A stretch of DNA of 64,000 nucleotides from Pseudidiomarina salinarum (GTDB taxonomy: Bacteria; Pseudomonadota; Gammaproteobacteria; Enterobacterales; Alteromonadaceae). The position numbers and the translations under genes are program-made. The stretch lies in contig NZ_JPER01000006.1 of NCBI RefSeq assembly GCF_000753715.1, forward strand, positions 1 through 64,000. The letters run 5' to 3'. Shown here one piece after another: positions 1-8,820 of this stretch. Below the pieces are notes generated by a model. The model saw only the letters and a list, made by a program, of their open reading frames with translations. It had not been told where the DNA came from and did no database searches. Numbering within the stretch: position 1 is the stretch's first letter; every line of letters begins with the position of its first letter.

Positions 1-14
1 CAGGGGCTTTTTTT
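1..14 (+). terminator. possible right arm of an upstream terminator
   Basis: The window opens with a G-rich end followed by seven T residues, which looks like the 3' arm and U-tract of an intrinsic terminator whose left arm lies outside the window. In E. coli the murB gene follows the rrnB operon, so this could be an rrn terminator, but only the right half is visible. Confidence 0.3.
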
Positions 15-83
15 ATGCCTTCCTTACCTTTCCGGTAAGTTGAGCCATAGCAGAGCTCGGAAATTCAGTTTACAATCAGCGCT

Positions 84-1088
84 ATGCTAAATACCCAAAC
101 CAATGTTCCTCTGGCCTCTCTACATACCTTTCGCCTGCCAGCTACAGCCGCGACACTGCTGTATCTGAAAAGTGCGGAGGATTGCGGGCAATTACCTGAC
201 ACTGATTACTATGTACTCGGTGGCGGCAGTAATACTATTTTTACGACGGATTTCAAAGTGCCGTTAGTCAAAGTCGAAATCCGCGGCATTCTTTATAAAG
301 AAACGCCTGACGCCTGGCAGATTACCGCCGGTGCCGGTGAAAACTGGCATCAGTTTGTTTGTGCGCTGCTGGACAGAGGCATCTTTGGGTTTGAGAATCT
401 GGCGCTAATCCCAGGTACGGTGGGAGCCGCGCCAGTACAAAATATTGGCGCATACGGCGTCGAAATAGCACCGTTCATTGCTGTCATTCATGTCTGGGAC
501 AGGCTTGATAAAAAGCATCTTACGCTGGCTGCTGAGGAGTGCAATTTCGCCTACCGGGACAGTATATTTAAGCAAAACCCAGGCCGGTGGCTCATCACTT
601 CAGTCACTTTTACGCTGCCCAAATTATGGCAACCAGTGACCAGTTACGGTGAATTACAGCAGTTGGGGGCGACAGCTACAGCGCTGGAAATATTTCAACG
701 GGTAATCGCCGTACGCCAACACAAGCTGCCGGATCCGGCATTACAACCAAATGCGGGCAGTTTCTTTAAGAACCCGGTAGTATCAACAACAGTACTTAGC
801 GAACTTCAGCGAAATTATCCGGACATTCCCTTTTACCCGGTTAGCGAACAGCGCGTTAAATTAGCTGCTGGCTGGCTGATCGAGCAGGACGGCTGGAAAG
901 GTAAGTCGCACAATGGCGTTGCGGTACATGCTAACCAGGCACTGGTGTTAGTGAACCGAAGCGCCCAAAACGGCGAGGCCGTGACTGAACTGGCGAACGC
1001 AATAAAAGGAAGTATAGCTGAGCGCTTCGGGATTGAGCTTGAAGCCGAAGTACGTATTCTTGGAGAAAGGGAATTGATCCAGTTATGA
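84..1088 (+). CDS. murB: UDP-N-acetylenolpyruvoylglucosamine reductase MurB
   Basis: This cytosolic flavoenzyme reduces UDP-GlcNAc-enolpyruvate to UDP-MurNAc with NADPH, the second committed step of peptidoglycan precursor synthesis. At 334 residues it matches the type I family (about 340). The FAD-binding loop GGGSN is at residues 46-50 and the IPGTVGAAPVQNIGAYG segment at 109-125. The expected catalytic residues are present: Arg158 in YRDS, Ser226 in NAGSFFKN and Glu322 in EAEVRIL. The ATG has only a weak ribosome-binding site but is the only start that keeps the complete N terminus. The stop overlaps the birA start by 4 bases (ATGA), so the two are probably co-translated, as in the E. coli murB-birA pair. 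Confidence 0.97.
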   Translation: MLNTQTNVPLASLHTFRLPATAATLLYLKSAEDCGQLPDTDYYVLGGGSNTIFTTDFKVPLVKVEIRGILYKETPDAWQITAGAGENWHQFVCALLDRGIFGFENLALIPGTVGAAPVQNIGAYGVEIAPFIAVIHVWDRLDKKHLTLAAEECNFAYRDSIFKQNPGRWLITSVTFTLPKLWQPVTSYGELQQLGATATALEIFQRVIAVRQHKLPDPALQPNAGSFFKNPVVSTTVLSELQRNYPDIPFYPVSEQRVKLAAGWLIEQDGWKGKSHNGVAVHANQALVLVNRSAQNGEAVTELANAIKGSIAERFGIELEAEVRILGERELIQL

Positions 1089-2089
1089 AGCAACGTGAGC
1101 TTAATATTATTCGTATTATTGAATTACTCGCCGATGGCCAGTTCCATTCTGGTTCGGACATCGGTGAACTACTTGGTGTGAGTCGTACCTCGGTGGGCCA
1201 GTACGTCAGCGCCATAGAGAAGCTGGGACTGGACGTGTTCAGAGTTTCCGGAAAGGGCTACCGTCTGGCTGAACCACTGCAATTGCTCAGTAAAGATCGT
1301 GTGTCCGCGGCGCTTGCCGAATTGGTCGCGACAAGCGGCTCAGCGACAGCTCAAAACGCAGATGTGGTGCTGGAACGAGTGGTTGGTTCCAGCAATGACT
1401 ATTTACGACAATTGCGCGAGGTCACCACGCCTGCTGGATTTGCTGTATTGGCAGAAGCACAAACACAGGGGCGCGGGCGACGAGGCAAGGTATGGCATTC
1501 ACCTTTTGGTAGTAACCTCTATATGAGCATGCACTGGCCGCTTACCCAGGGCATGGCAGGAGCCATGGGATTAAGTATTGCCGTTGGTACCCTGATAGCG
1601 GAAATGCTGCACAATCTCGGTGTATTTGGGGTTGAACTTAAATGGCCAAACGACGTATTAGTTGACGGCCGTAAGATTGCCGGAATTCTGGTTGAGCTGG
1701 AAGGTCAGGCTACCGGTGCAGCCAATGCGGTCATCGGGGTTGGCATTAATCTGGCGATGCCCCTTTCAGTAGAGCAAAATATTGATCAGCCCTGGACTGA
1801 TTTGCGGCAGGCGTTACAAGGCCCTTTTGACCGTAATTTGTTAGCGGCAGATCTGATCTATCGCTGCCGTGAGGGGCTGCAGACATTTGAAGAAAAAGGG
1901 CTTAAGCCTTTTATCCGAACCTGGTTACACTATGACCGGCTGGCATTGCAGCCCGTGAAAGTAATAATGGGTGATAACGTTATCGAAGGTATTGCCGAGG
2001 GTATTGATGAGCAGGGAGCATTGCTCCTGAGCCGAAACGGAAAGATTGAGCGCTACCACGCAGGGGAAGTCAGTTTACGTTATGAATAA
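1085..2089 (+). CDS. birA: Bifunctional biotin-protein ligase / biotin operon repressor BirA
   Basis: BirA makes biotinyl-5'-AMP and transfers biotin to the carrier protein of acetyl-CoA carboxylase. Versions with an N-terminal helix-turn-helix also repress biotin synthesis genes. Here residues about 15-60 form a winged helix-turn-helix (GELLGVSRTSVGQYVSAIEKLG), so this is the regulator-type enzyme. The biotinyl-AMP loop GRGRRG is at residues 129-134, KWPND at 186-190 and RKIAGILVE follows. Length is 334, slightly longer than E. coli BirA (321). It lies between murB and coaX with overlaps at both ends, indicating one transcript. Confidence 0.96.
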   Translation: MKQRELNIIRIIELLADGQFHSGSDIGELLGVSRTSVGQYVSAIEKLGLDVFRVSGKGYRLAEPLQLLSKDRVSAALAELVATSGSATAQNADVVLERVVGSSNDYLRQLREVTTPAGFAVLAEAQTQGRGRRGKVWHSPFGSNLYMSMHWPLTQGMAGAMGLSIAVGTLIAEMLHNLGVFGVELKWPNDVLVDGRKIAGILVELEGQATGAANAVIGVGINLAMPLSVEQNIDQPWTDLRQALQGPFDRNLLAADLIYRCREGLQTFEEKGLKPFIRTWLHYDRLALQPVKVIMGDNVIEGIAEGIDEQGALLLSRNGKIERYHAGEVSLRYE

Positions 2090-2825
2090 AAAATTATTAG
2101 TTGATGCTGGTAATACAAGAGTCAAAACGGCGGTTATGGATGCTGAAGGCCATCTTGAACCACTATTTAATCTGCCCTACGACGAACTGGGCTCTGCTGA
2201 ACTGCCCGTTGAACTGACCTCAATATGGCTGGCAGCGGTGAGCAATATGCAGAAACGGCAACAGCTGCTGGACTGGTTGCAACAAACTAACGCTGAAACT
2301 CATGAGGTGCATAGCCAGGCAACAGCTTTTGGCGTCACCAATGCCTATACCACCCCAGGGGATCTCGGTGTGGATCGCTGGCTGGCAATTATTGGCGCCT
2401 TTAATGAACAGCCGAAGCCAACCCTTATCATTGATGCCGGGACAGCCATCACAGTGGACTGGATTGATGGTGAAGGCCACCATTTAGGAGGCTGGATTGC
2501 GCCCGGCGTTGAGCTCATGCAGGAATCCGTGGTGCAGCGTGCGCCACGCGTTTTTGCTGATCCGCAATTGGGCTGGGGTAAAACCAATCAGCTTGGCCGC
2601 AGTACCCCTGATGGCTTGGCTAATGGTTGTGTAAATGCCTTTTCAGGCTTGGTCCGCCAGGCACTTTTGGTGACTGAAACAGAACTGGACTGGTTCCAGT
2701 TTAGATTGTTGTTTAGCGGCGGCTCGGTGCCGTTGTTGCCACCTGACATAAAACGGCGGGGCGAACTGCGCACCGAATTGGTATTGCAGGGGCTCGCTCA
2801 CTATGCTCGCACACCGATCGCATAA
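2082..2825 (+). CDS. coaX: Type III pantothenate kinase CoaX
   Basis: CoaX phosphorylates pantothenate in the first step of coenzyme A synthesis. It belongs to the acetate kinase/Hsp70-like fold and, unlike CoaA, is not inhibited by CoA. The 247-residue protein begins MNKKLLVDAGNTRVK, where DAGNT is the phosphate-binding P-loop. DLGVDRW, IIDAGTAITVDWID and GGWIAPG follow as expected. An in-frame upstream TTG (2046) would add 12 residues deep inside birA; the ATG at 2082 is preferred because it places DAGNT at the usual distance from the N terminus. It overlaps the birA stop by 8 bases. Confidence 0.95.
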   Translation: MNKKLLVDAGNTRVKTAVMDAEGHLEPLFNLPYDELGSAELPVELTSIWLAAVSNMQKRQQLLDWLQQTNAETHEVHSQATAFGVTNAYTTPGDLGVDRWLAIIGAFNEQPKPTLIIDAGTAITVDWIDGEGHHLGGWIAPGVELMQESVVQRAPRVFADPQLGWGKTNQLGRSTPDGLANGCVNAFSGLVRQALLVTETELDWFQFRLLFSGGSVPLLPPDIKRRGELRTELVLQGLAHYARTPIA

Positions 2826-2847
2826 ACATCGTCCATAAACCAGGCAT

Positions 2848-2880
2848 AAAAAAACAGCGCCATCAGGGCGCTGTTTTTGA
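2848..2880. terminator. bidirectional intrinsic terminator between coaX and nspC
   Basis: A perfect stem of five A-T pairs plus a CAGCGCC/GGCGCTG core surrounds a five-base loop, with A-run and T-run on either side. It can terminate both murB-birA-coaX (+) and the converging nspC transcript (-). Confidence 0.9.
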
Positions 2881-2894
2881 TCTGCTTGGGAGCT

Positions 2895-4031
2895 TCACGA
2901 CAAGCGGTCACGAAAATCCTCGTAACTGAATTTACGGATCAGGTCGAACTCTCCGCTTTCCCGCAGGATCCCTATTGACGGGTGCTCCACACCGTTAAAA
3001 AAGCTGGTTTTCACCATGGTGTAATGCATCATGTCCTCAAATATAATCCGACTTCCCGGCTGCAGCGGTTCACTGAAGCTGTAAAGCCCGATGACATCGC
3101 CCGCCAGACAGGAATTTCCGCCCAGTTTATATGTGTGCGCGAGTACACCTGGCTTATCAGCACCGGTGATGGTGGGGCGATAAGGCATCTCCAGTACATC
3201 AGGCATATGCGCGGTAGCAGAGATGTCGAGAATGGCTATCTGGCCATCGTTTTCGACAATATCAACGACCTCAGCAACCAGCGGGCCTGTTTGCCAGGCA
3301 ACTGCGGAGCCGGGCTCAAGAATAACCTGTAAGTCATAGGTTTCGCGTAAGCGTTTCAGTTGCTTGATTAAATGATCCACATCATAACCGGCTCGGGTCA
3401 TCAGATGACCGCCGCCGAGATTCAGCCATTTGAGCTGATGCAGATAGCGACAGAATTTGCTTTCGACGGCGTTTAAGGTGCGCTCCAGCGCAAAGGAGTC
3501 ACATTCACAGAGGTTGTGTACATGAAATCCTTCAATACCGGTCAGGTCAGCATTTTCGAGCTCAGCGACACGCACACCTAAGCGCGAACCCGGAGCGCTG
3601 GGATCATAGAGTTCAGTTTCCGCTTCCTGGTGCTCGGGATTGACTCGCAGACCGGCAGAAACGCCACTGGCCATCGTCTGTTCGCGGTAGCGTTGCCACT
3701 GGTTAAGGCTGTTAAATGAGATGTGCTGCACTATAGGCAACAAGACCTCCATTTCTTCAGGCTTGTAGCCGGGGGCATAAGCATGCACTTCGCGACCGAA
3801 TTTTTCTTCGGCGAGACGAGCTTCCCACACTGAGCTTGCGGTACAGCCAACCAGGTATTTGCGGATCAGGGGAAAGGTGCTCCACATAGAGAAGCCTTTC
3901 AGCGCCAGAATAATCTGGGCGCCACTTTCATCCTGCACCCGTTGCATGAGCTCGAGGTTGCGCTTCAACAAGCTCTCGTTACAAACGTAAGCCGGTGACG
4001 GAATCGCCTTATTCAAATAAGGATTGGTCAT
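2895..4031 (-). CDS. nspC: Carboxynorspermidine decarboxylase NspC
   Basis: NspC is a PLP-dependent alanine-racemase-fold decarboxylase that converts carboxyspermidine or carboxynorspermidine to spermidine or norspermidine. The 378-residue protein has the PLP lysine at Lys45 (LALKGFSMW), the phosphate-binding GGGHL at 206-210, EPGSAV at 239-244 and the catalytic Cys308 in GGNSCLAGD, all typical of the family. It starts 5 bases after the carboxynorspermidine synthase stop, so the two enzymes for the last two steps of the pathway are co-transcribed. Which polyamine is the main product cannot be read from sequence alone. Confidence 0.95.
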   Translation of the reverse strand: MTNPYLNKAIPSPAYVCNESLLKRNLELMQRVQDESGAQIILALKGFSMWSTFPLIRKYLVGCTASSVWEARLAEEKFGREVHAYAPGYKPEEMEVLLPIVQHISFNSLNQWQRYREQTMASGVSAGLRVNPEHQEAETELYDPSAPGSRLGVRVAELENADLTGIEGFHVHNLCECDSFALERTLNAVESKFCRYLHQLKWLNLGGGHLMTRAGYDVDHLIKQLKRLRETYDLQVILEPGSAVAWQTGPLVAEVVDIVENDGQIAILDISATAHMPDVLEMPYRPTITGADKPGVLAHTYKLGGNSCLAGDVIGLYSFSEPLQPGSRIIFEDMMHYTMVKTSFFNGVEHPSIGILRESGEFDLIRKFSYEDFRDRLS

Positions 4032-4036
4032 AGTGC

Positions 4037-5236
4037 TTAACGCTTAAACGGTGAATCGCATTCAACCACCTGCCATGGCAGGCCGTATTTGTTCAGGCGC
4101 TCCATGAATTCGTCCGGGTCAAACTGTTCCATGTTCCACACGCCTGGCTTCTTCCATTTATCCTGCAACATCATTGATGCGGCAATCATGGCTGGTACCC
4201 CAGTGGTGTAGGATACCGCCTGGGCGCCCACTTCTTCGTTACATTTGGCGTGATCACAGTTATTAAAAATAAAGATGGTTTTTTCTTCGCCGTCTTTAAT
4301 ACCGGTTACATAAGTACCAATACAGGTCAGGCCGGTATAGCCTTCGGCCAGCGAGCCGGGGTTAGGAAGTACGGCTTTAAGAAATTCCAGCGGCACGACT
4401 TTCTGGCCCTGAAAATCAATCGGCGCAATTGACGTCATGCCAACATTTTCCAGCACCCGCAGGTGCGTCAGGTAGGCATCGCCAAAGGTCATCCAGAAAC
4501 GCGCCCGCTTCAGGGTCGGGAAATGTTTGACCAGCGATTCCAGCTCTTCGTGGAACAGCAGATACGATGAGCGTACCCCAACGTTCGGATAATCAAGCTC
4601 TTCACGCACGCTGATAGGATCAGTTTCGTGCCATTCGCCGTTGTCCCAATATTTACCCCGCTGAGTGATTTCCCGGATATTAATTTCCGGATTGAAATTG
4701 GTCGCAAATGCCTGGCCGTGTTCACCACCATTACAGTCAACAATATCGAGGTAGTGGATTTCGTCGAAATAATGTTTGGCGGCATAGGCAGTAAAGACGT
4801 TGGTAACGCCCGGGTCAAAGCCTGCGCCCAGCAGCGCCATGATGCCCTTCTCTTTAAATTTATCGTGGTACGCCCACTGCCAGGAATATTCAAACTTGGC
4901 TTCGTCTTTAGGCTCGTAATTCGCGGTATCAAGATAATGAACACCAGTTTCAAGGCAGGCGTCCATAATTGGCAGATCCTGGTAAGGCAGGGCGACGTTA
5001 ATAACCAGCGCCGGCTCGACCTTGCGAATCAGTTCAGCAACCTCTGACGCATGATCAGCGTCAACCTGATAGACACCTACCACGCGATCTTTGCCAGCTT
5101 CCTGCTGCAGTTTTTCGCATTTAGAAAGGGTGCGGCTGGCCAGATGAATTTCAGAGAAATATTCCGGCAGCATTGCACATTTTTTTACCACTACGCCAGC
5201 TACACCGCCGGCACCAATAATCAATACTCGAGACAT
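4037..5236 (-). CDS. Carboxynorspermidine / carboxyspermidine synthase (dehydrogenase)
   Basis: This saccharopine-dehydrogenase-like enzyme condenses aspartate semialdehyde with putrescine or diaminopropane using NADPH, giving the carboxylated triamine that NspC decarboxylates. The N terminus MSRVLIIGAGGVAGVV carries a Rossmann GxGGxxG. ASR-type NADP contacts, LINVALPYQD and GAGFDPGVTNVF follow in the usual order. The ATG at 5236 is chosen over an in-frame start 28 codons upstream, because the upstream extension is not Rossmann-like and an AAGGG-type ribosome-binding site precedes the inner ATG. The result is 399 residues, the normal family size. About 100 bases separate it from tmcA upstream, so it may have its own promoter. 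Confidence 0.93.
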   Translation of the reverse strand: MSRVLIIGAGGVAGVVVKKCAMLPEYFSEIHLASRTLSKCEKLQQEAGKDRVVGVYQVDADHASEVAELIRKVEPALVINVALPYQDLPIMDACLETGVHYLDTANYEPKDEAKFEYSWQWAYHDKFKEKGIMALLGAGFDPGVTNVFTAYAAKHYFDEIHYLDIVDCNGGEHGQAFATNFNPEINIREITQRGKYWDNGEWHETDPISVREELDYPNVGVRSSYLLFHEELESLVKHFPTLKRARFWMTFGDAYLTHLRVLENVGMTSIAPIDFQGQKVVPLEFLKAVLPNPGSLAEGYTGLTCIGTYVTGIKDGEEKTIFIFNNCDHAKCNEEVGAQAVSYTTGVPAMIAASMMLQDKWKKPGVWNMEQFDPDEFMERLNKYGLPWQVVECDSPFKR

Positions 5237-5338
5237 GAAGACTACCCTTTTTTCAATCAGTAGAGGGGCGAACATTAAGGTTGAAAGATAGCATATTTTT
5301 ACGCAAACAGCATGAACCACAGCAGAAATTAGACGTCT

Positions 5339-7240
5339 CTAGCGGTATAGCTGCTCTAAATAATGGCGGGCCATCTGCCGCAACTGTTGCTGCATTGAAA
5401 GCTGATCGCTGTAACCAAAGCGCTGGGCCAGCTCAGCGGTGGTGGCGGCCTTTTCTAATAACTGCGCAGGTAGAGTGACCCCCAGCTGTTGTGCTGAGTG
5501 CATACGGTTGCAGACGAACCAGGCGAACTGCGCCTCGGTAAAAGGCAAATTGCCATAGGCAAAGCCACGCAGAACGGCTTCGGCAGTGCCCCACAAGGAG
5601 CGCGGAAGCGTTTCAAGGCGTTGCTGCTGCCAGGCAACTTCGCTTTGGCAGTAACGTTCCCACTGTTGAATATGCAGTTTTGCTTCCGGTATTAATCCTG
5701 TCGCCATGAGCGCATTCGGGTAGCCACTTGCCATGTTGAGGCGCCGGCCCATACGGACCAACTGATAATTATTACTGAGCCAGAATTTGAGTACATCGCC
5801 GCTGGCTCCGAAGCTGGAACCCATGGCGGCAACACCATCGGCAGCAGCGTTTTGCATCAGTTCGTTCAACAGTTGGGAGCCGATACCAGCCCGGCGGGCA
5901 TCGGGGTCGACAGCGATCCGGGTTATACGCCACCATCGCCAGCTCAGTGCTGCCGGCTGCTGCAGATAAAAGCTAAGCGCCTGGGGCAGGATTTGGCCGG
6001 GGAGCCGGCGCTGCCCTTGCATGATATCCGTATGTAGATCGTCGTCGATCGGGCCTTCCAGAACGTACCAGATCACCCCTAACAGCTGGCCTTGCTCCAG
6101 GCACAACAACAATCGTTGATCATCGTTATCCAGCAGCAGACGCAGGTCATTGGGGCTGCTCTGGTAATGAGCGTCCAGCAACAGGCCCATCACATCATGT
6201 AATTGCTGCTCAGACAGTTGACTGGCATGGCAAGACTGAAAAGCGGGTTTTGCCAGCGCTGGCTTTTGCTTTTGGGAAATACTGGATTTCATCAGCAAGG
6301 CCTGGTTTAACCAGGCCTCACAGGTATCTTCTGCCGACCAGCGTACCGGCTCAGTTAGTTGATGGGCCTTGCAAACCTTCTGCTCGCCCAGCCATTCAAC
6401 AAAGCGCACCGCGAATCCCCTGCCACAGCCTTCGTAGCCGTCCACTGTGGTTGCAATGGCCCATACCGAAAAGGTGGTGGTGAGCTGCTTGAGGATGTGC
6501 ATTGGCAACGCGGCGGCCTCGTCAATAACGAGCCTGACGGTACTGGGGTCGTAATGGCCGAGCAATCGATCCCAGGCAACAAACTGTACTGACTCGCCAG
6601 CATGTTCAAGCAAGGTAGCGACAGCGACCGGGCGGGGGCCGGTAACAATTAACTTGCGCCCCTGATAGGCCTGAACAAAGGCGCGGCAGGCAAGCCCGAG
6701 CGCGGTACTCTTGCCCCGGCCCCGATCGGCTAATAGCAAATGACAGGTACCGGGAAGTTTTACCATGGTTTCGATGGCCGCCGCCTGGTCAGTATTGGGA
6801 AGCTGAGGTTGGGCGGCCGGGGCAGGATCCTTACGAAGCAGCTTTGCCACCGCTTGGTCCAGCGAAAAAGCCGGAGTAAGGGTTTCGATAAAATCAAATG
6901 AGGTGCTGGTTTTTAATAGCCGTTGGCGGAATGTACTATCCGCAGCAGGCAACAATACAAAAAGCACGCCGCCACCAATCACAGTGCCACTTAGTGCGGC
7001 TAGTGCATCGGCATGTATCTGACTGGAAAAATCGAGTAAAACGGCTGACTGGGAGGTTCCCAGATAATCACGGTAACGATGCATTGCGCTGTGGTCGTCG
7101 TGATGTTCAGCCAGATGCAGCATGCCGGGAAACTGACCAGTCAGGGCCTGTTGCTGTGCGCGAAGCCATTCGGACGGGCCATTAAATAAAAAGACAGCAC
7201 GGCGTTGTGCTGTCTTTAACTTGCTTAGCAATTCCTGCAT
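5339..7240 (-). CDS. tmcA: tRNA(Met) cytidine acetyltransferase TmcA
   Basis: TmcA uses acetyl-CoA and ATP or GTP to make N4-acetylcytidine at the wobble position of elongator tRNA(Met), preventing misreading of AUA. Order of parts: N-terminal DUF1726-like domain (about 1-130), RecA-like helicase domain with Walker A ADRGRGKST (171-179) and Walker B VIDEAAALP (238-246), a GNAT acetyltransferase with ITRIAVDPDARRAGIGS in the middle of the C-terminal half, and a helical tRNA-binding tail. At 633 residues it is slightly shorter than E. coli TmcA (671). It follows the transporter gene by 11 bases. Confidence 0.95.
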   Translation of the reverse strand: MQELLSKLKTAQRRAVFLFNGPSEWLRAQQQALTGQFPGMLHLAEHHDDHSAMHRYRDYLGTSQSAVLLDFSSQIHADALAALSGTVIGGGVLFVLLPAADSTFRQRLLKTSTSFDFIETLTPAFSLDQAVAKLLRKDPAPAAQPQLPNTDQAAAIETMVKLPGTCHLLLADRGRGKSTALGLACRAFVQAYQGRKLIVTGPRPVAVATLLEHAGESVQFVAWDRLLGHYDPSTVRLVIDEAAALPMHILKQLTTTFSVWAIATTVDGYEGCGRGFAVRFVEWLGEQKVCKAHQLTEPVRWSAEDTCEAWLNQALLMKSSISQKQKPALAKPAFQSCHASQLSEQQLHDVMGLLLDAHYQSSPNDLRLLLDNDDQRLLLCLEQGQLLGVIWYVLEGPIDDDLHTDIMQGQRRLPGQILPQALSFYLQQPAALSWRWWRITRIAVDPDARRAGIGSQLLNELMQNAAADGVAAMGSSFGASGDVLKFWLSNNYQLVRMGRRLNMASGYPNALMATGLIPEAKLHIQQWERYCQSEVAWQQQRLETLPRSLWGTAEAVLRGFAYGNLPFTEAQFAWFVCNRMHSAQQLGVTLPAQLLEKAATTAELAQRFGYSDQLSMQQQLRQMARHYLEQLYR

Positions 7241-7251
7241 TCAGCGCGCCA

Positions 7252-8670
7252 TTACAGGAATGAATAACCAAAAAATTTGGTCAGCACTGTGTTGGCGAAT
7301 ACGATGGCAAGAATAACCGGAATAAAGGTTCCAATCGAAAAGCTGACATATTTTGCCAGCCATGAGGTCGGATAGGCCTCATTACCTTCTGCCAGCTCAG
7401 CGGTCAGCTGCGTGCGTTTCCAGCGATAGCGGACGAACAGACAAATCAGTAAACCGTTAAGCGGTAAAATCGTGTCGTAAAAGACATCATAAATGACGTC
7501 AAAGACAGATTTATCGACGTCTGCGTAAAACACGAAAGTCGTGAACCAGGGCACCATGCCGAAGGAAGTGGCGGCAATTAAGGTCAATATAGTAATGGCG
7601 CCGCCCATTAATAAGAGTGCTTTTTTGCGGCTGACATTACGCTGCTCCATGAAAGAAGAAGTCGGAACCTCAATAATAGATACCAGCGAGGTGATGGCGG
7701 CGACAAAAGCGAGCAAAAAGAATATGGTCGCGGCAATACTTGCTGCAACATAACCAACGCTGTTCGAGAGAGCGAGGAAAATATTCGGGAAAAACGAGAA
7801 AATCATACTCACTGATGAATCGCTGAGGGTTTCAGGATCAGTGTTCGGGTAAATCGCAAAAATCGCTGGTAAGGTCATCAGACCGGCGATGAAAGCTACC
7901 GCGGTATCGGTAACGGCGACCAGTTTACCTGAGGTGACGATGTCATCTTTGCGGCGGAAATAAGACCCGTACGTTATCAGGATACCCATGCCCAGTGATA
8001 GCGAGAAAAAGGCCTGGGCCAGGGCGCCGTTAATGACGCTGCCATTAATCTGGCTGAAGTCAGGGATCAGGTAGAATTTCACACCGGCCATGGCGTTATC
8101 AAGGGTTAACACGAAGATGACCAGCAAGATAAGCATTAAGAACAGGGTGGGCATCAGTATTTTTGACGCGCGCTCAATACCTTTGCGCACGCCGCCTATG
8201 AGGATGACATTGACAATGATAGTGACAGCAATCAGATAGCCGACAAAGTGGTAGCTATTAACGAATTTACCGAAGTAACCTTCGCTGGCAAGCAGATCCA
8301 GATTACCGAGTACGGACTGATACAGATAGCCGAAGATCCACACCGTAATGACCATGTAAAAAACGGCAATCATAAAGGGCGTAATAGTGGCTAACCAACC
8401 GGCCAGGCGCCAGATCCCTTTGCCTTCGCCTATTTCATTGTAGGCTGAGTAAGGGCTGTGCTGGGTTTTTCTTCCCAGCCCCATTTCTGCCAGCATCACT
8501 GGCAAACAAATAAAAGCCACAAACAGTGCGTACAAGATTAAAAAGGCACCGCCACCATTTTTGGTTGCAGCAACGGGAAAGCCGACCAGGTTGCCGATAC
8601 CAACAGCTGAACCGGCGGCGGCCAGAATAAAGCCTATTTTGGAACTAAAATGCTCGCGGGGTGCGCTCAT
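7252..8670 (-). CDS. Sodium-dependent transporter of the NSS (SNF) family
   Basis: This inner-membrane neurotransmitter:sodium symporter homologue probably imports an amino acid or related amine using the Na+ gradient. The N-terminal motif GSAVGIGNLVGFPVAATKNGG corresponds to the unwound TM1 that binds Na+ and substrate in LeuT-type proteins. The protein (472 residues) shows eleven to twelve hydrophobic segments and ends in a membrane helix. An AGGA ribosome-binding site precedes the ATG. It is the first gene of a minus-strand unit with tmcA, and its start faces the flavin monooxygenase gene. The substrate cannot be inferred. Confidence 0.9.
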   Translation of the reverse strand: MSAPREHFSSKIGFILAAAGSAVGIGNLVGFPVAATKNGGGAFLILYALFVAFICLPVMLAEMGLGRKTQHSPYSAYNEIGEGKGIWRLAGWLATITPFMIAVFYMVITVWIFGYLYQSVLGNLDLLASEGYFGKFVNSYHFVGYLIAVTIIVNVILIGGVRKGIERASKILMPTLFLMLILLVIFVLTLDNAMAGVKFYLIPDFSQINGSVINGALAQAFFSLSLGMGILITYGSYFRRKDDIVTSGKLVAVTDTAVAFIAGLMTLPAIFAIYPNTDPETLSDSSVSMIFSFFPNIFLALSNSVGYVAASIAATIFFLLAFVAAITSLVSIIEVPTSSFMEQRNVSRKKALLLMGGAITILTLIAATSFGMVPWFTTFVFYADVDKSVFDVIYDVFYDTILPLNGLLICLFVRYRWKRTQLTAELAEGNEAYPTSWLAKYVSFSIGTFIPVILAIVFANTVLTKFFGYSFL

Positions 8671-8766
8671 AAGAAATCCTGCTTTTCGTTATTATTGTTG
8701 AAGGACCAAATTGCCCCAATCCTAGCGCATGCACATGTTGGCGGCAAGCTGCCCATTCGTATTGTT

Positions 8767-8795
8767 TTGCCAGGCACTTCATGCGATCGTATTCG
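8767..8795 (+). promoter_or_regulatory. possible sigma-70 promoter for the monooxygenase gene
   Basis: TTGCCA and TATTCG are separated by 17 bases and end about 25 bases before the ATG. The -35 matches 5 of 6 bases; the -10 is weak. Confidence 0.35.
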
Positions 8796-8820
8796 CAACA
8801 AAAAAAATAAGGAAATAGCT

